NCBI RefSeq assembly: GCF_900323545.1 | Contig: NZ_OOHN01000008.1 | Location: 1,913,144 to 1,977,143 of the forward strand | DNA: 64,000 nt | Origin: Actinomyces sp. Marseille-P3109 | GTDB lineage: Bacteria; Actinomycetota; Actinomycetes; Actinomycetales; Actinomycetaceae | Direction of reading: 5' to 3' | Shown: positions 9,348-17,611 of the stretch, one piece after another | Layout of the letters: each line of letters opens with the position of its first letter | Numbering within the stretch: position 1 is the stretch's first letter | Notes under the pieces: generated by a model | Databases searched by the model: none | The model's input: the letters and a program-made list of their open reading frames with translations, nothing else | Told to the model about the DNA's origin: nothing | Translations under genes and position numbers: made by a program

Positions 9348-10502
9348 TCAGGACCGGGTCGGGGACGTCCTCTCCAGGGACCAGGGCACGATCTGCCCCA
9401 GCCCCTTGGCCACGACCTCATGGCACTGCCCCACCCGGTAGCGACTGGCCTGGGGCGAGTGCAGGATGGCCATGGCGGTGGACTCATCCAGGCGGATGCC
9501 CCCGGGGTCGGCCGCGTCCACCAGCCGCGACGCCAGGTTGACGGTGGGGCCGAACACGTCCCCGGAGCGGGAGATGACCCTCCCCTCGACGAGGCTGGCG
9601 CGGACCCGGATGGCGTCGGGCCCCTTTTGAAGCTCATCGACCAGGGCGGTGACGACGTCGGCGGCGACCAGCAGGTCGTCGGAGATGTACATGACGGCGT
9701 CGCCGATCGTCTTGACCACGCGGGCTCCCCGCGAGGTGATGACGTCGCGGGCCGTGTTCTCGAAGTCCTCCAGCATGTGGGTCAGGGCGGCCTTGCTCAT
9801 GCCCTGGGCGCGCTGGGTGAAGGAGACGATGTCAACGAACCCCAGTGAGCGGATGAGCGGATAGAGGTCCGGCCCCGTGTCCTCGCGGCCACGGGTGGAG
9901 ACCTCGGCGTCGGTACGGCCCAGGATGGAGGCCATGTGACGGCGCCACACGTAGGTCAGCTGACGCGACAGAAGATCCACGAGCCCGTCGATACGGTCCA
10001 GAGCGACCAGCCTCGCCGAGGTGTCGTCCAGACCGAGGCGCTCGCTGAGGTCGGTGACGAAGGTCTCCAGCTCCCACAGGACCAGGCGGTCCATCGTGTA
10101 GGACTGCGCTCGCAGAAGCTCAAGCACGCTGGCCCAGGCCAGAGCGGAGTCGCTGGTCTCGTCGAGCAGCGCCACGGTGTCTTGAAGCGCGGCGACATCC
10201 TGCTCAGTGAAGTGGACCGCATCGGGCTGGACGTCGGCGAAGCCCATGGCGCGCCAGAACTTCTGCGCCATCTCCAGACTGGTTCCGGCCCGCTGGGCCA
10301 TCTCGGTCAGCGTGAGACTGGGGGCCTCTCCCAGCAGCAGGCGCTCATGTCCCGCCAGGGTGGTCCGCTCCACGGGACCCGCCCCGGCGGCAGTCTCACC
10401 TTCCGCACGTTGGGCGCCCGCGTGAGCCGCCTGCTGGGCGCCTTCCCAGACCCCGTGTGAGTCCGACGCGCGCCCCTTGCTCGCTTGGCTGTCTAGTACC
10501 AC
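9348..10502 (-). CDS. Class III adenylate/guanylate cyclase with N-terminal regulatory region
   Basis: A 384-residue soluble protein. Residues about 220-375 form a class III nucleotidyl cyclase domain. The metal-binding aspartates are D224 (FVDIVSFT) and D268 (TIGDAVMY), with substrate-side K264 and the NLASRLVDAA motif near residue 322. Residues 45-200 contain a segment with LTLTEMAQRAGTSLE followed by helices, resembling the autoinhibitory N-terminus of Mycobacterium Rv1264, a pH-responsive cyclase. Cyclic nucleotide production is expected; pH sensing is only inferred from that resemblance. GTG start at 10502, single gene. Confidence 0.85.
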   Translation of the reverse strand: MVLDSQASKGRASDSHGVWEGAQQAAHAGAQRAEGETAAGAGPVERTTLAGHERLLLGEAPSLTLTEMAQRAGTSLEMAQKFWRAMGFADVQPDAVHFTEQDVAALQDTVALLDETSDSALAWASVLELLRAQSYTMDRLVLWELETFVTDLSERLGLDDTSARLVALDRIDGLVDLLSRQLTYVWRRHMASILGRTDAEVSTRGREDTGPDLYPLIRSLGFVDIVSFTQRAQGMSKAALTHMLEDFENTARDVITSRGARVVKTIGDAVMYISDDLLVAADVVTALVDELQKGPDAIRVRASLVEGRVISRSGDVFGPTVNLASRLVDAADPGGIRLDESTAMAILHSPQASRYRVGQCHEVVAKGLGQIVPWSLERTSPTRS

Positions 10503-10597
10503 CCCGTCAGAGTAGCGCAGATCACAGGCGAATGCCCGTCGGGAGGCTCTCCACCCAGGGCAGCAACCTGCCCGCGCCCCTCCTCCCCCTCGCAGGC

Positions 10598-11512
10598 TCA
10601 GCCTGAGACACGCACCAACGTGACGTCACCCGCACGAACCTCGGTGTCACCCGCCTGATTGCGCAGCACCAGGGCGGGTGTGACATCGACGGCCAGGCCA
10701 CCGAGCTCACCGTCAGGCGCCTGAACGCTGACCTGCTGTCCCAGAGTGGTCAGCGCCGCGCGCAGCTGGCGCCCGAGAACCCCGTCCCCGGCGTCGACGT
10801 CGCCGCAGGCCTCCTCCCACTGCTCCAGGCGCCGGACCAGCTGATGACCGATCGCATTGAGGGCGGCCTCTGCGGCAACTGCGTGCGTAGGACCACTGGC
10901 CGCGTCGACCGCACCGAGCGTGCGCAATGACCCCGCCCAGGCCACCGGCAGGTCGTCGACCTCCTGCCCGATGTTGACGCCGATGCCGAGAACGACCATC
11001 GGAGCCTCGTCGCGCCCAGCCGGAACCTCGTCGGGTGCGAGCCGCCCATCAGCGCGGTTCTCAGGAGGCTCCGCAGTGACGAGCTCACTGAGGACGCCGG
11101 CGATCTTGCGGGTGCCGGCCCATCCGGGCACCGCGGCGACCACCGACGGATCCTCGGGCACGGCGACCACGTCGTTGGGCCACTTGGTACCCAGCCTCCA
11201 CGGCAGCCCCTCGGCGAACGGCGCCAGCGCGTCGCGGACGGCCAGACCCGCCAGCAGCGGCAGCCAGGCCAGGCGCTCGGAGGGGACGAGGGGCCGCAGA
11301 ACCACCGAGACCAGGAGCGCACCGTCGTCGGGAGTGACCCAGGCGCGGCCGGACCTTCCTCGGCCCGCGGTCTGCCTCAGTGCGCGCAGGGCCGACAGGT
11401 GCGGCCAGGATCCCGCTTCGGGCCCCGTCAGGGCCTCCCGCAGGTCGTCCTGGGTGGATCCGGTGACGGAGACGGTGACAAGGCGTGAGAAGGGAGTAGT
11501 ACCTGAGCTCAT
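10598..11512 (-). CDS. birA: Biotin--[acetyl-CoA carboxylase] ligase
   Basis: A 304-residue monofunctional (group I) biotin protein ligase. It lacks the DNA-binding domain of the E. coli protein. The adenylate-forming GRGRSGRAW motif (residues 50-58), the KWPNDV motif near 110 and the TRKIAGVLSE lysine motif are present. It attaches biotin to acyl-CoA carboxylases. A proline/acidic insertion follows the catalytic lysine. It diverges from maf with only 40 nt between start codons, so the two share a promoter region. Confidence 0.92.
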   Translation of the reverse strand: MSSGTTPFSRLVTVSVTGSTQDDLREALTGPEAGSWPHLSALRALRQTAGRGRSGRAWVTPDDGALLVSVVLRPLVPSERLAWLPLLAGLAVRDALAPFAEGLPWRLGTKWPNDVVAVPEDPSVVAAVPGWAGTRKIAGVLSELVTAEPPENRADGRLAPDEVPAGRDEAPMVVLGIGVNIGQEVDDLPVAWAGSLRTLGAVDAASGPTHAVAAEAALNAIGHQLVRRLEQWEEACGDVDAGDGVLGRQLRAALTTLGQQVSVQAPDGELGGLAVDVTPALVLRNQAGDTEVRAGDVTLVRVSG

Positions 11513-11552
11513 GAGAAGAGCCTAGCGGCCGGGGGCGATATAGGCTGGCGGC

Positions 11553-12206
11553 GTGATTCTTCTGGCCTCGAAGTCCCCCGGCCGTTTGGCCACTCTGCGA
11601 GCCGCCGGCGTCGAACCGCTGGTGCGGGTCTCGGCAGTTGATGAGGACACCGTCCTTCATGAGCTGGCCGACCGTCGCCGGTTGGCAGACCTCCCCGCTC
11701 CGAGCCCATCCGAGCAGGTACAGGCCCTGGCCCAGGCCAAGGCGCTCGACGTCGCGGCCTCCACCGACCCCCAGGAGGCAGAGGTGGTCGTGGGCTGCGA
11801 CTCCATGCTGGAGATCCATGGCCAGACGGTCGGCAAGCCCGACTCGGCCACGCAGGCCCGCGAGCGCTGGCGGGCGATGAGCGGTAGCACGGGGACGCTG
11901 TACACCGGGCACTTCCTGCTACGCACCACTGACGGAGCCATCGCCGAGGGGGTCAGCTCGGCCACCATCCGTTTCGGCTCTCCATCTCAGGACGAGATCG
12001 AGGCATACATCGCCAGTGGTGAGCCGCTGTGGTGCGCGGGCGCCTTCACCATCGACGGCCTGGGAGGCGCCTTCATCGAGGGCATCGACGGCGACCCGCA
12101 CGGGGTCGTCGGCATCTCGTTGCCGCTTCTGCGCCGGCTCCTGGCCGATCTGGGGGTGCGTTGGACGGACCTGTGGGCGCCGCCGGCCGGTGGAGAAACC
12201 GACTGA
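11553..12206 (+). CDS. maf: Maf-family nucleoside triphosphate pyrophosphatase
   Basis: A 217-residue cytoplasmic house-cleaning pyrophosphatase of the Maf/HAM1 superfamily. It begins with the signature ILLASKSPGRLATLRAAGV and has the central VVGCDSMLEIHGQTVGKP and MSGSTGTLYTGH motifs. Maf proteins hydrolyse non-canonical or modified NTPs and influence septum formation. GTG start at 11553. It is divergent from birA and convergent with the MarR gene, separated from it by 39 nt. Confidence 0.93.
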   Translation: MILLASKSPGRLATLRAAGVEPLVRVSAVDEDTVLHELADRRRLADLPAPSPSEQVQALAQAKALDVAASTDPQEAEVVVGCDSMLEIHGQTVGKPDSATQARERWRAMSGSTGTLYTGHFLLRTTDGAIAEGVSSATIRFGSPSQDEIEAYIASGEPLWCAGAFTIDGLGGAFIEGIDGDPHGVVGISLPLLRRLLADLGVRWTDLWAPPAGGETD

Positions 12207-12245
12207 CGACGCCCACAGATCATGGCGGACGGCGTTGAGGAGCCG

Positions 12246-12947
12246 TCAGGAGGCCGACGACGCCGAGAGCACCGACGATGCAGAGGAGTCCGGGGCCTGC
12301 GCGATGACCTTCATGAGCTCGGCCATGGCGAGCTGCTGCTCCTGGCCGAGACGATCGATGACGTGGCGACGCACACCGTCGAGATGCACCGGGGCGGCAT
12401 CGCACAGGAAGTCGAGACCGGCCTGGGTCAGCATGCAGTTGACGCCGCGACGGTCCGAGTCGCAGGAGGTGCGTTCGACGTATCCGGCGCTCTCCAGACG
12501 CCTGACCGTGTGGGTCAGGCGGGAGCGGGAGTGGGACACGTGCTCGGCGAGGGTGGACATGCGCAGGGTGTGGTCCGGCGCCTCCGACAGGCGCACCAGG
12601 ATCTCGTACTCGTGCATGGAGATGCCGCAGCCGGCTTCGAGCTCGCGATTGAGACGGGCGGTCACGGAGGTGGAGGCCGCCAGGAAGGAGCGCCAGGCAT
12701 CCATCTCGATCTCGTCGAGACGACGGAAGCCGTCCTGCTCCGCAGAACCGTCCTGACCGCAGGTCTGCGCTGATTCCTGGCCGCAGGTGCCGGCCGGTTC
12801 CTGGCCGCACCGCGTCGAGCCAACAGCCCCAACCGTCTCTTGGCTGTAGGTGGCTTCGACGGCTTCCTGATCGCTCTGGGTCCACTTCATCTCGACGTCC
12901 TCAGTGTAGGACGTCGGCTCCACCATCGTTCGCTCTGCGGTAATCAC
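12246..12947 (-). CDS. MarR-family transcriptional regulator with N-terminal Cys repeat
   Basis: A 233-residue regulator. The winged-helix domain covers residues about 85-205, with MHEYEILVRLSEAPDHTLRM, then AEHVSHSRSRLTHTVRRLE as recognition region and the wing SCDSDRRGVNC. Unlike ordinary MarR proteins (about 150 residues) it has an 80-residue N-terminal extension. This contains three eight-residue units starting CGQ(E/D) with cysteines at 47, 55 and 63, encoded by 24 bp DNA repeats at 12738-12809. The GTG at 12947 has a GAGGAG site in front. Redox or metal sensing by the cysteines is a guess. Confidence 0.85.
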   Translation of the reverse strand: MITAERTMVEPTSYTEDVEMKWTQSDQEAVEATYSQETVGAVGSTRCGQEPAGTCGQESAQTCGQDGSAEQDGFRRLDEIEMDAWRSFLAASTSVTARLNRELEAGCGISMHEYEILVRLSEAPDHTLRMSTLAEHVSHSRSRLTHTVRRLESAGYVERTSCDSDRRGVNCMLTQAGLDFLCDAAPVHLDGVRRHVIDRLGQEQQLAMAELMKVIAQAPDSSASSVLSASSAS

Positions 12948-13452
12948 CTTATTCGACTCCTCTCAGCACCGACCCGGATGGGTCATGAACCCTTAAGCTC
13001 CTACTTGCTGACGGCCTTTGGCTTTCATACAAGTGCAACTCTGCTTCTTTTTTATCACACTCGGTCAGACGGACAGCGCGTCCACACAGTCACCCAGAAG
13101 ATCTGACAACTGCGGAGACACCCCTCAAGCCACCTACTTTTCCTTGATATAGCGCGAGATACTCCAATCTCTCCCTCTCTCGAAAAGTAATTCGTGAAGC
13201 CTCTTCGCGTCACCCTGACATTCATCAGATTGACAGTAGAATTACCCACCTTTATTACGTAATCATCCCCACTGACCGATGATTGGAGGGGACGAACAAT
13301 TCGCTTTCACTCTCTCATCTCGCGCCCATCGAGACAACAGCGAATCGCCGTCAGAATTCTCTCCAGCAGATAATCATTATTCCCTCACGGTGCGATAGGT
13401 GATCGGTCAGAGCCTACGGCGGCATCCTTGCGCCGGCGTCAGGAAGCCGCCA
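12948..13452. other. 505 bp AT-richer gap upstream of the MarR gene
   Basis: This stretch is clearly lower in GC than its surroundings and has no plausible gene. Visible elements are the perfect palindrome ATTACGTAAT (13254-13263), a 9 bp inverted repeat CTGACCGAT/ATCGGTCAG (13272-13280 and 13402-13410), and a T-rich run near 13045. It probably holds the MarR promoter and operator and perhaps a small RNA. The palindrome lies more than 300 bp from the start codon, so its link to the regulator is uncertain. Confidence 0.5.
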
Positions 13453-14253
13453 TCACCGGCGCCGCAGGACAAGGCGTCGCCCCTGGGCGATGTCACCGCT
13501 GGCAGCGTCGACGCAGAGCCTCGCCCACAGCCCTCCCCCACCGCAGCGAGCGACAGGAACATCGGCAGAACCAATGAATCTCAGGTCAACCTGCTGCTGA
13601 GACGACGGCGCGGCGACGGCCAGACTGAGCGCGCCGAGCAGAAGACCGTGGGCGGCGACGGCGTCGGGGCCGGTTCGCAGCCCGGCCGCGGCCGCCCGTC
13701 GCGGGAGGATGTGGATGGCGTTGCGATCCCCGGTGGCCTCCGCCCAGGCGGCGACGTCGCCGTAGGTGAGTCGGTAGAGAGCTCCGCCGGTCATCGGATC
13801 AAATGCGGTGCCGGGTTCCGTGAGTTTCCCCGTCATCGCCGGCAGATCGGCCGAGGTACGGCGAGCGAGCTCGTGTGTGACCTGCCATGAGCCTCCGCCC
13901 ACCCGCACCTCAACGGTCGTTCGGATGAGCTCCCACCCTGCACGTCCAGTCCGCCGGACCACCGGGCCCCCGGTGCCCTGGAGCACCTTCGAGGCTCCGG
14001 CGCGTACGGAGCACGGGCGCATGAGGCAGCGACGGTGCAGCAGGCCGTCCCATGAGGCGGGCTCGTCGTGGGTCCGCATCCGCTCCTGGACCTGCCGCAT
14101 CGCCATGACGGCAGGGAGGACGAGCGCGGCACCGCGCAGCGCGGCACGACGCGTCTCAGGCTGGGGCGGTCCGGGCGAGCCCGTCCCGAGCACCCCGGCA
14201 AGGACCGCTGCGAGCTGCTCGACGGCGTCGTCGGAGAGACGGGAAGAGTTCAC
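13453..14253 (-). CDS. MaoC-like hotdog-fold protein
   Basis: A 266-residue protein. Its C-terminal half has a hydratase-2 type pattern: YGDVAAWAEATGDRNAIHI, AAAAGLRTGPDAVAAHGLLL. The expected D/H active-site pair is present as GDRNAIH. The N-terminal half probably forms a degenerate partner fold. It follows rpmG and the tRNAs Thr/Met, as the (3R)-hydroxyacyl-ACP dehydratase genes hadA/hadB do in mycobacteria. A fatty-acid dehydratase role is therefore plausible but not proven. The GTG start lacks a strong ribosome site. Confidence 0.65.
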   Translation of the reverse strand: MNSSRLSDDAVEQLAAVLAGVLGTGSPGPPQPETRRAALRGAALVLPAVMAMRQVQERMRTHDEPASWDGLLHRRCLMRPCSVRAGASKVLQGTGGPVVRRTGRAGWELIRTTVEVRVGGGSWQVTHELARRTSADLPAMTGKLTEPGTAFDPMTGGALYRLTYGDVAAWAEATGDRNAIHILPRRAAAAGLRTGPDAVAAHGLLLGALSLAVAAPSSQQQVDLRFIGSADVPVARCGGGGLWARLCVDAASGDIAQGRRLVLRRR

Positions 14254-14291
14254 GTCACCGATGCTAGGCGGCGTCCGCCTCAGGCACGACG

Positions 14292-14322
14292 AAGCCCCGC
14301 CGACATCATGTCGACGAGGCTT
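14292..14322 (-). terminator. Terminator after rpmG
   Basis: On the minus strand AAGCCTCGTCGACAT (from 14322) pairs over about 15 nt with ATGTCGGCGGGGCTT, including two G-U pairs that would be mismatches on the plus strand. The asymmetry indicates function on the minus strand, 45 nt after the rpmG stop codon. Confidence 0.65.
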
Positions 14323-14367
14323 GCTCCTGGGCCGCAGGCGGCTACGACCTGGATCGGAACGCGCTTC

Positions 14368-14538
14368 TCAGCGGGTCTCGCGGTGCTCGGTGTGCTTGCC
14401 GCAGCGAGCACAGAACTTGGCGATGCTGAGACGGTCGGGGGTGTTCCGACGGTTCTTCTTGGTGATGTAGTTCCGCTCCTTGCACTCCGAGCAGGCCAGA
14501 GTGATCTTGGGGCGAACGTCGGCGGACTTGCTGGCCAC
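14368..14538 (-). CDS. rpmG: 50S ribosomal protein L33
   Basis: A 56-residue ribosomal protein. It has both CxxC pairs (CSEC and CARC), so it is the zinc-binding form of L33. The sequence [14 protein letters not shown] starts at a GTG (14538) preceded by GAGGAG; the longer upstream reading does not resemble L33. The C-terminus HTEHRETR is typical. It is read in the same direction as, and just after, tRNA-Met, tRNA-Thr and tRNA-Tyr, and ends before a hairpin terminator. Confidence 0.96.
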   Translation of the reverse strand: MASKSADVRPKITLACSECKERNYITKKNRRNTPDRLSIAKFCARCGKHTEHRETR

Positions 14539-14599
14539 GTTTGTCTCCTCGTGTCGATCCTCGAGCATGCGACGGGTGCGCTGTACTCGAATGCTTGCG

Positions 14600-14673
14600 T
14601 AGCGGGGGAGGGACTCGAACCCTCGACCTCACGATTATGAGTCGTGCGCTCTAACCAGCTGAGCTACCTCGCC
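14600..14673 (-). tRNA. tRNA-Met (CAT)
   Basis: A 74 nt cloverleaf without encoded CCA. The anticodon stem CACGA/TCGTG holds the loop CTCATAA with anticodon CAT. The D-arm starts AGCTCAGCTGG and the T-arm is GAGGG TTCGAGT CCCTC. The acceptor stem shows a G-T pair at the end and an A-C mismatch at pair 5-68. As the D-arm and loop are elongator-like and its neighbour is rpmG, it is read as elongator Met. Confidence 0.93.
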
Positions 14674-14711
14674 ATAGGAACACAATGGGGGCCGTTGGCC
14701 CCCGCTGCGAG

Positions 14712-14784
14712 AGCCCCGAAAGGGAATCGAACCCTTGACCTTCTCCTTACCATGGAGACGCTCTGCCGACTGAGCTATCGGGGC
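14712..14784 (-). tRNA. tRNA-Thr (GGT)
   Basis: A 73 nt cloverleaf. The acceptor stem GCCCCGA/TCGGGGC is perfect. The anticodon stem TCTCC/GGAGA encloses ATGGTAA with anticodon GGT. The T-loop TTCGATT is standard. It lies between tRNA-Tyr and tRNA-Met in one minus-strand cluster. Confidence 0.95.
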
Positions 14785-14896
14785 AACGAGCCGAATCCTA
14801 GGCAGATCCGAACCGCTCTGGCAATTCGGTCCGCCGTGGCTTCGCTCACTGCGGGCCTCACCGAGATGGCGAGGTGCGATCAACGAGTGATCAGCG

Positions 14897-14978
14897 TGGC
14901 GGGTGAGGGATTCGAACCCCCGTAGCATTACGCGGCTGATTTACAGTCAGCTCCCATTGGCCGCTCGGGCAACCCGCC
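14897..14978 (-). tRNA. tRNA-Tyr (GTA)
   Basis: An 82 nt class II tRNA. The acceptor stem begins GGCGGGT and closes with ACCCGCC. The anticodon stem GCTGA/TCAGC holds CTGTAAA, anticodon GTA. The long variable arm expected for bacterial tRNA-Tyr is present. First tRNA of the Tyr-Thr-Met cluster. Confidence 0.95.
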
Positions 14979-15137
14979 TCGGCTCCGCGCTCCAGCCTCT
15001 CGGCCATCGCTCGGCGCCGTGGAAGAATAGCAAGGCACCGGCGCGCAGCGCCAATCGCCCCCGTAGGACCCTCCTCACAGAACACCCCGCCTAGACTCGG
15101 GTCGACTGAAGTCCCCACCCCGGAAAGGACTGCCGCC

Positions 15138-15635
15138 ATGGCCAACGACTCCTCCTTCGACGTCGTCTCCCGCCTCGACCGCCAGGAGGTGGACAACGCC
15201 GTCAACCAGTGCGCCAAGGAGATCGCCCAGCGCTACGACTTCCGCGGCGTCGACGCCTCCGTGAGCCTGTCCGGCGACACCATCACCCTGGAGGCCAACA
15301 CGGCCGAGAGGGTCCTGGCGATCCTGGATATCCTGGAGTCCAAGCTCTTCCGCCGCGGCGTCTCCCTCAAGGCCCTGGACCTGGGGGACAAGGAGCCGCG
15401 CCCCTCGGGCAAGATCTACCGCCTGGCCTGCCCCCTGCGCGAGGGGCTCACCCAGGAGGTGGCCAAGAGGATCACCAAGGCGATCCGTGACGAGGGCCCC
15501 AAGAGCGTCAAGGCCACGATCCAGGGCGACGAGGTGCGCGTGACCTCCAAGTCCCGCGACGACCTGCAGTCGGTCATCGCCCTGCTGAAGAACCTCGACG
15601 TCGACGCCGCCCTCCAGTTCGTCAACTACCGCTAG
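15138..15635 (+). CDS. yajQ: YajQ-family nucleotide-binding protein
   Basis: A 165-residue YajQ/UPF0234 protein with two ferredoxin-like halves. The N-terminus [20 protein letters not shown] and the central QRYDFRG motif are diagnostic, as is the end AALQFVNYR. Family members bind nucleotides; cyclic-di-GMP binding has been reported in Xanthomonas. GGAAAGGA precedes the ATG. Its stop codon shares the palindrome CTAG with the stop codon of the opposing response-regulator gene, giving a 3 nt tail-to-tail overlap. Confidence 0.93.
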   Translation: MANDSSFDVVSRLDRQEVDNAVNQCAKEIAQRYDFRGVDASVSLSGDTITLEANTAERVLAILDILESKLFRRGVSLKALDLGDKEPRPSGKIYRLACPLREGLTQEVAKRITKAIRDEGPKSVKATIQGDEVRVTSKSRDDLQSVIALLKNLDVDAALQFVNYR

Positions 15636-16276
15636 GCCGACAGGAGGGTGAGAACCGCCTTGACGCGGCGGTGGACGGCGGCGTCGGGCAGCAGGCCGAG
15701 CTTGGCGAAGATCCGCTGGGTGTGCTTCTCCACCGCGCCCTCGGTGACCACCATGACCTCGGCGATACCGGCGTTGGTGCGCCCCTCGGCCATGAGCGCC
15801 AGCACCTCCCGCTCACGGGGCGTGAGCTCGGTGAGCGGGTCATCGCGCCGGCCTCGCTGGAGGACCTGGGAGACGACGTCGGGATCCAGGACGAGCTCAC
15901 CGCGCGCCACCCGCTCGACCGCCCCGAGGAAGGCGTCGATGTCACCGACCCGGTCCTTGAGGAGGTAGCCCAGGGCCCCGCCGCCGTCGGCCAGGAGGTC
16001 GGGCAGGTAGCCGGCGACGACGTACTGGCTCAGCAGCAGGATGGGCGCACCCGGCCACTGGGCACGGATGCGGGTGGTGGCGCGCAGGCCCTCGTCGGTG
16101 TGGGAGGGCGGCATGCGGATGTCGGCGACGACGACATCGGGCCGCAGCCGCAGGGCCTCGCTCACGAGGGCCTCACCGTCCCCCACTCCCCCGACGACCT
16201 CGTGGCCGCCGTCGGCCAGGATGAGGGCCAGTCCCTCACGCAGAAGGACGGAGTCATCAGCGATCAGAACGCGCAC
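15632..16276 (-). CDS. NarL/LuxR-family response regulator
   Basis: A 214-residue regulator. The receiver domain has phosphoacceptor D52 in VVVADIRMP and the conserved K in LLKDRVGD. A LuxR-type helix-turn-helix (about residues 150-205) starts [15 protein letters not shown] and continues [18 protein letters not shown]. It overlaps the upstream kinase gene by 13 nt, so the pair is translationally linked. Targets are unknown. Confidence 0.94.
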   Translation of the reverse strand: MRVLIADDSVLLREGLALILADGGHEVVGGVGDGEALVSEALRLRPDVVVADIRMPPSHTDEGLRATTRIRAQWPGAPILLLSQYVVAGYLPDLLADGGGALGYLLKDRVGDIDAFLGAVERVARGELVLDPDVVSQVLQRGRRDDPLTELTPREREVLALMAEGRTNAGIAEVMVVTEGAVEKHTQRIFAKLGLLPDAAVHRRVKAVLTLLSA

Positions 16277-17532
16277 GGGATCATCGCCTCCACTGTGGTC
16301 GGCCCGCCGGTCGGGGACGTGATCGTGAGCCTACCGTCGACACCGTTCAGGCGCTCCACCAGACCGGCCAGGCCGTGGCCCTTGGCGGTCGAGGCCCCGC
16401 CGATGCCGTTGTCACTGATCCTCACCTGCAGCGCGCCGCCGACGACGCGGGCCTCGACGCCGGCGGCCGTGGCCCCGGAGTGCTTGTTGAGGTTGGCCAG
16501 GGACTCGCTGACGACGAAGTAGGCGGCCTGGGAGACGTGATCGGGCAGGTCCGGCAGCTCGGTGCTCACGGTGACGGGGACGGAGGAACGGGTGGCGGCC
16601 TCGGTGATGGCGGCGGCCAGGCCACGGTCGACGAGGACGGGCGGGGCGATGCCGCGGGAGAGCTGGCGCAGCTCGTCGAGGGTCTGCTGGGTCTGGTCCA
16701 TGGCGCCCTGGATGATCGCCGACGCCGCCACCGGGTCCTTCTCGGCCTGGCGCTGGGCACGGGCCAGGTCCATGCGCAGGCGTACGAGGCGCTGCTGGGG
16801 GCCGTCGTGGATGTCGCGCTCCAAGCGGCGGCGGGTGTCGGCCTCGGCCCGCTGGACGGCGGCGCGGGAGGTCTGGAGGCGACTGACCTCACTGCGCCAG
16901 GAGAGCATGCCGCGAATGAGCCCCGCCTGCATGGCGGCCAGCCCTCGCAGGACGAAGGGAGCGGTCAGGGAGAAGATGATGCCGGCGCTCAGGTGGATCA
17001 CGATCTCCCAGAGCAGGGGCGGATACAGCCCCAGAAACTCGGCCAGACTCTGGCTCTGGTCTCCAATGATCGTGTTACGAATCAACTCAAGAATGACGTC
17101 GACAATGGGGGAGAGCAAGCCACCCACGGCCAGGGCCAGCCACACAACGGTGAGGACCCAGGTGACCAGGGAGACCGGGAAGTAGACAACGACCCACAGC
17201 AGGTCCATCCAGCGCTGAGGGTCACGCAGACGCCGGAAGAGCCGACGGCTCGCGGGGATTCCCGGCTCTGAGATGAGGTAGCCGCCCGGCACCGGCTCAC
17301 GTCCGTCCAGGCGCGCCACGGCGAGGCGGGCCAGGTTGGCGAAGCTCCCGGCGACGCTCAGGTCGATGACGAGCACCAGCAGCCCCACCCAGATAATGGT
17401 GGTGCCCACACCGAGAGCGGTCAACGGCACGGCGAGGCAGAAGGCGAGCAGGCTCAGTGGCCCGCTGAGGAGGAGGAAGACGGCGTCCCTGCCGAGTCGG
17501 CGGTAGCGCGCGGCCCATACTGATCGGTTCAT
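16264..17532 (-). CDS. NarL-type sensor histidine kinase
   Basis: A 422-residue kinase of the HisKA_3 type. Four to six hydrophobic segments (about 18-35, 45-63, 112-150, 172-205) form a membrane sensor region. The phosphoacceptor box RRLERDIHDGPQQRL follows, with H242, and a C-terminal ATPase domain with ISDNGIGG and KGHGLAGLVERL. The membrane part resembles the 'sensor domain' found in actinobacterial kinases that answer cell-envelope stress; the signal is not identifiable. Transcribed first, overlapping its response regulator. Confidence 0.93.
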   Translation of the reverse strand: MNRSVWAARYRRLGRDAVFLLLSGPLSLLAFCLAVPLTALGVGTTIIWVGLLVLVIDLSVAGSFANLARLAVARLDGREPVPGGYLISEPGIPASRRLFRRLRDPQRWMDLLWVVVYFPVSLVTWVLTVVWLALAVGGLLSPIVDVILELIRNTIIGDQSQSLAEFLGLYPPLLWEIVIHLSAGIIFSLTAPFVLRGLAAMQAGLIRGMLSWRSEVSRLQTSRAAVQRAEADTRRRLERDIHDGPQQRLVRLRMDLARAQRQAEKDPVAASAIIQGAMDQTQQTLDELRQLSRGIAPPVLVDRGLAAAITEAATRSSVPVTVSTELPDLPDHVSQAAYFVVSESLANLNKHSGATAAGVEARVVGGALQVRISDNGIGGASTAKGHGLAGLVERLNGVDGRLTITSPTGGPTTVEAMIPCAF

Positions 17533-17611
17533 GCCTCATATCCTCCTCAGGCCCGGAATCACGCCCAATCCTGCCACCTGGCGAGGCCTCGGTGGGGCTA
17601 GCCCGACAACG

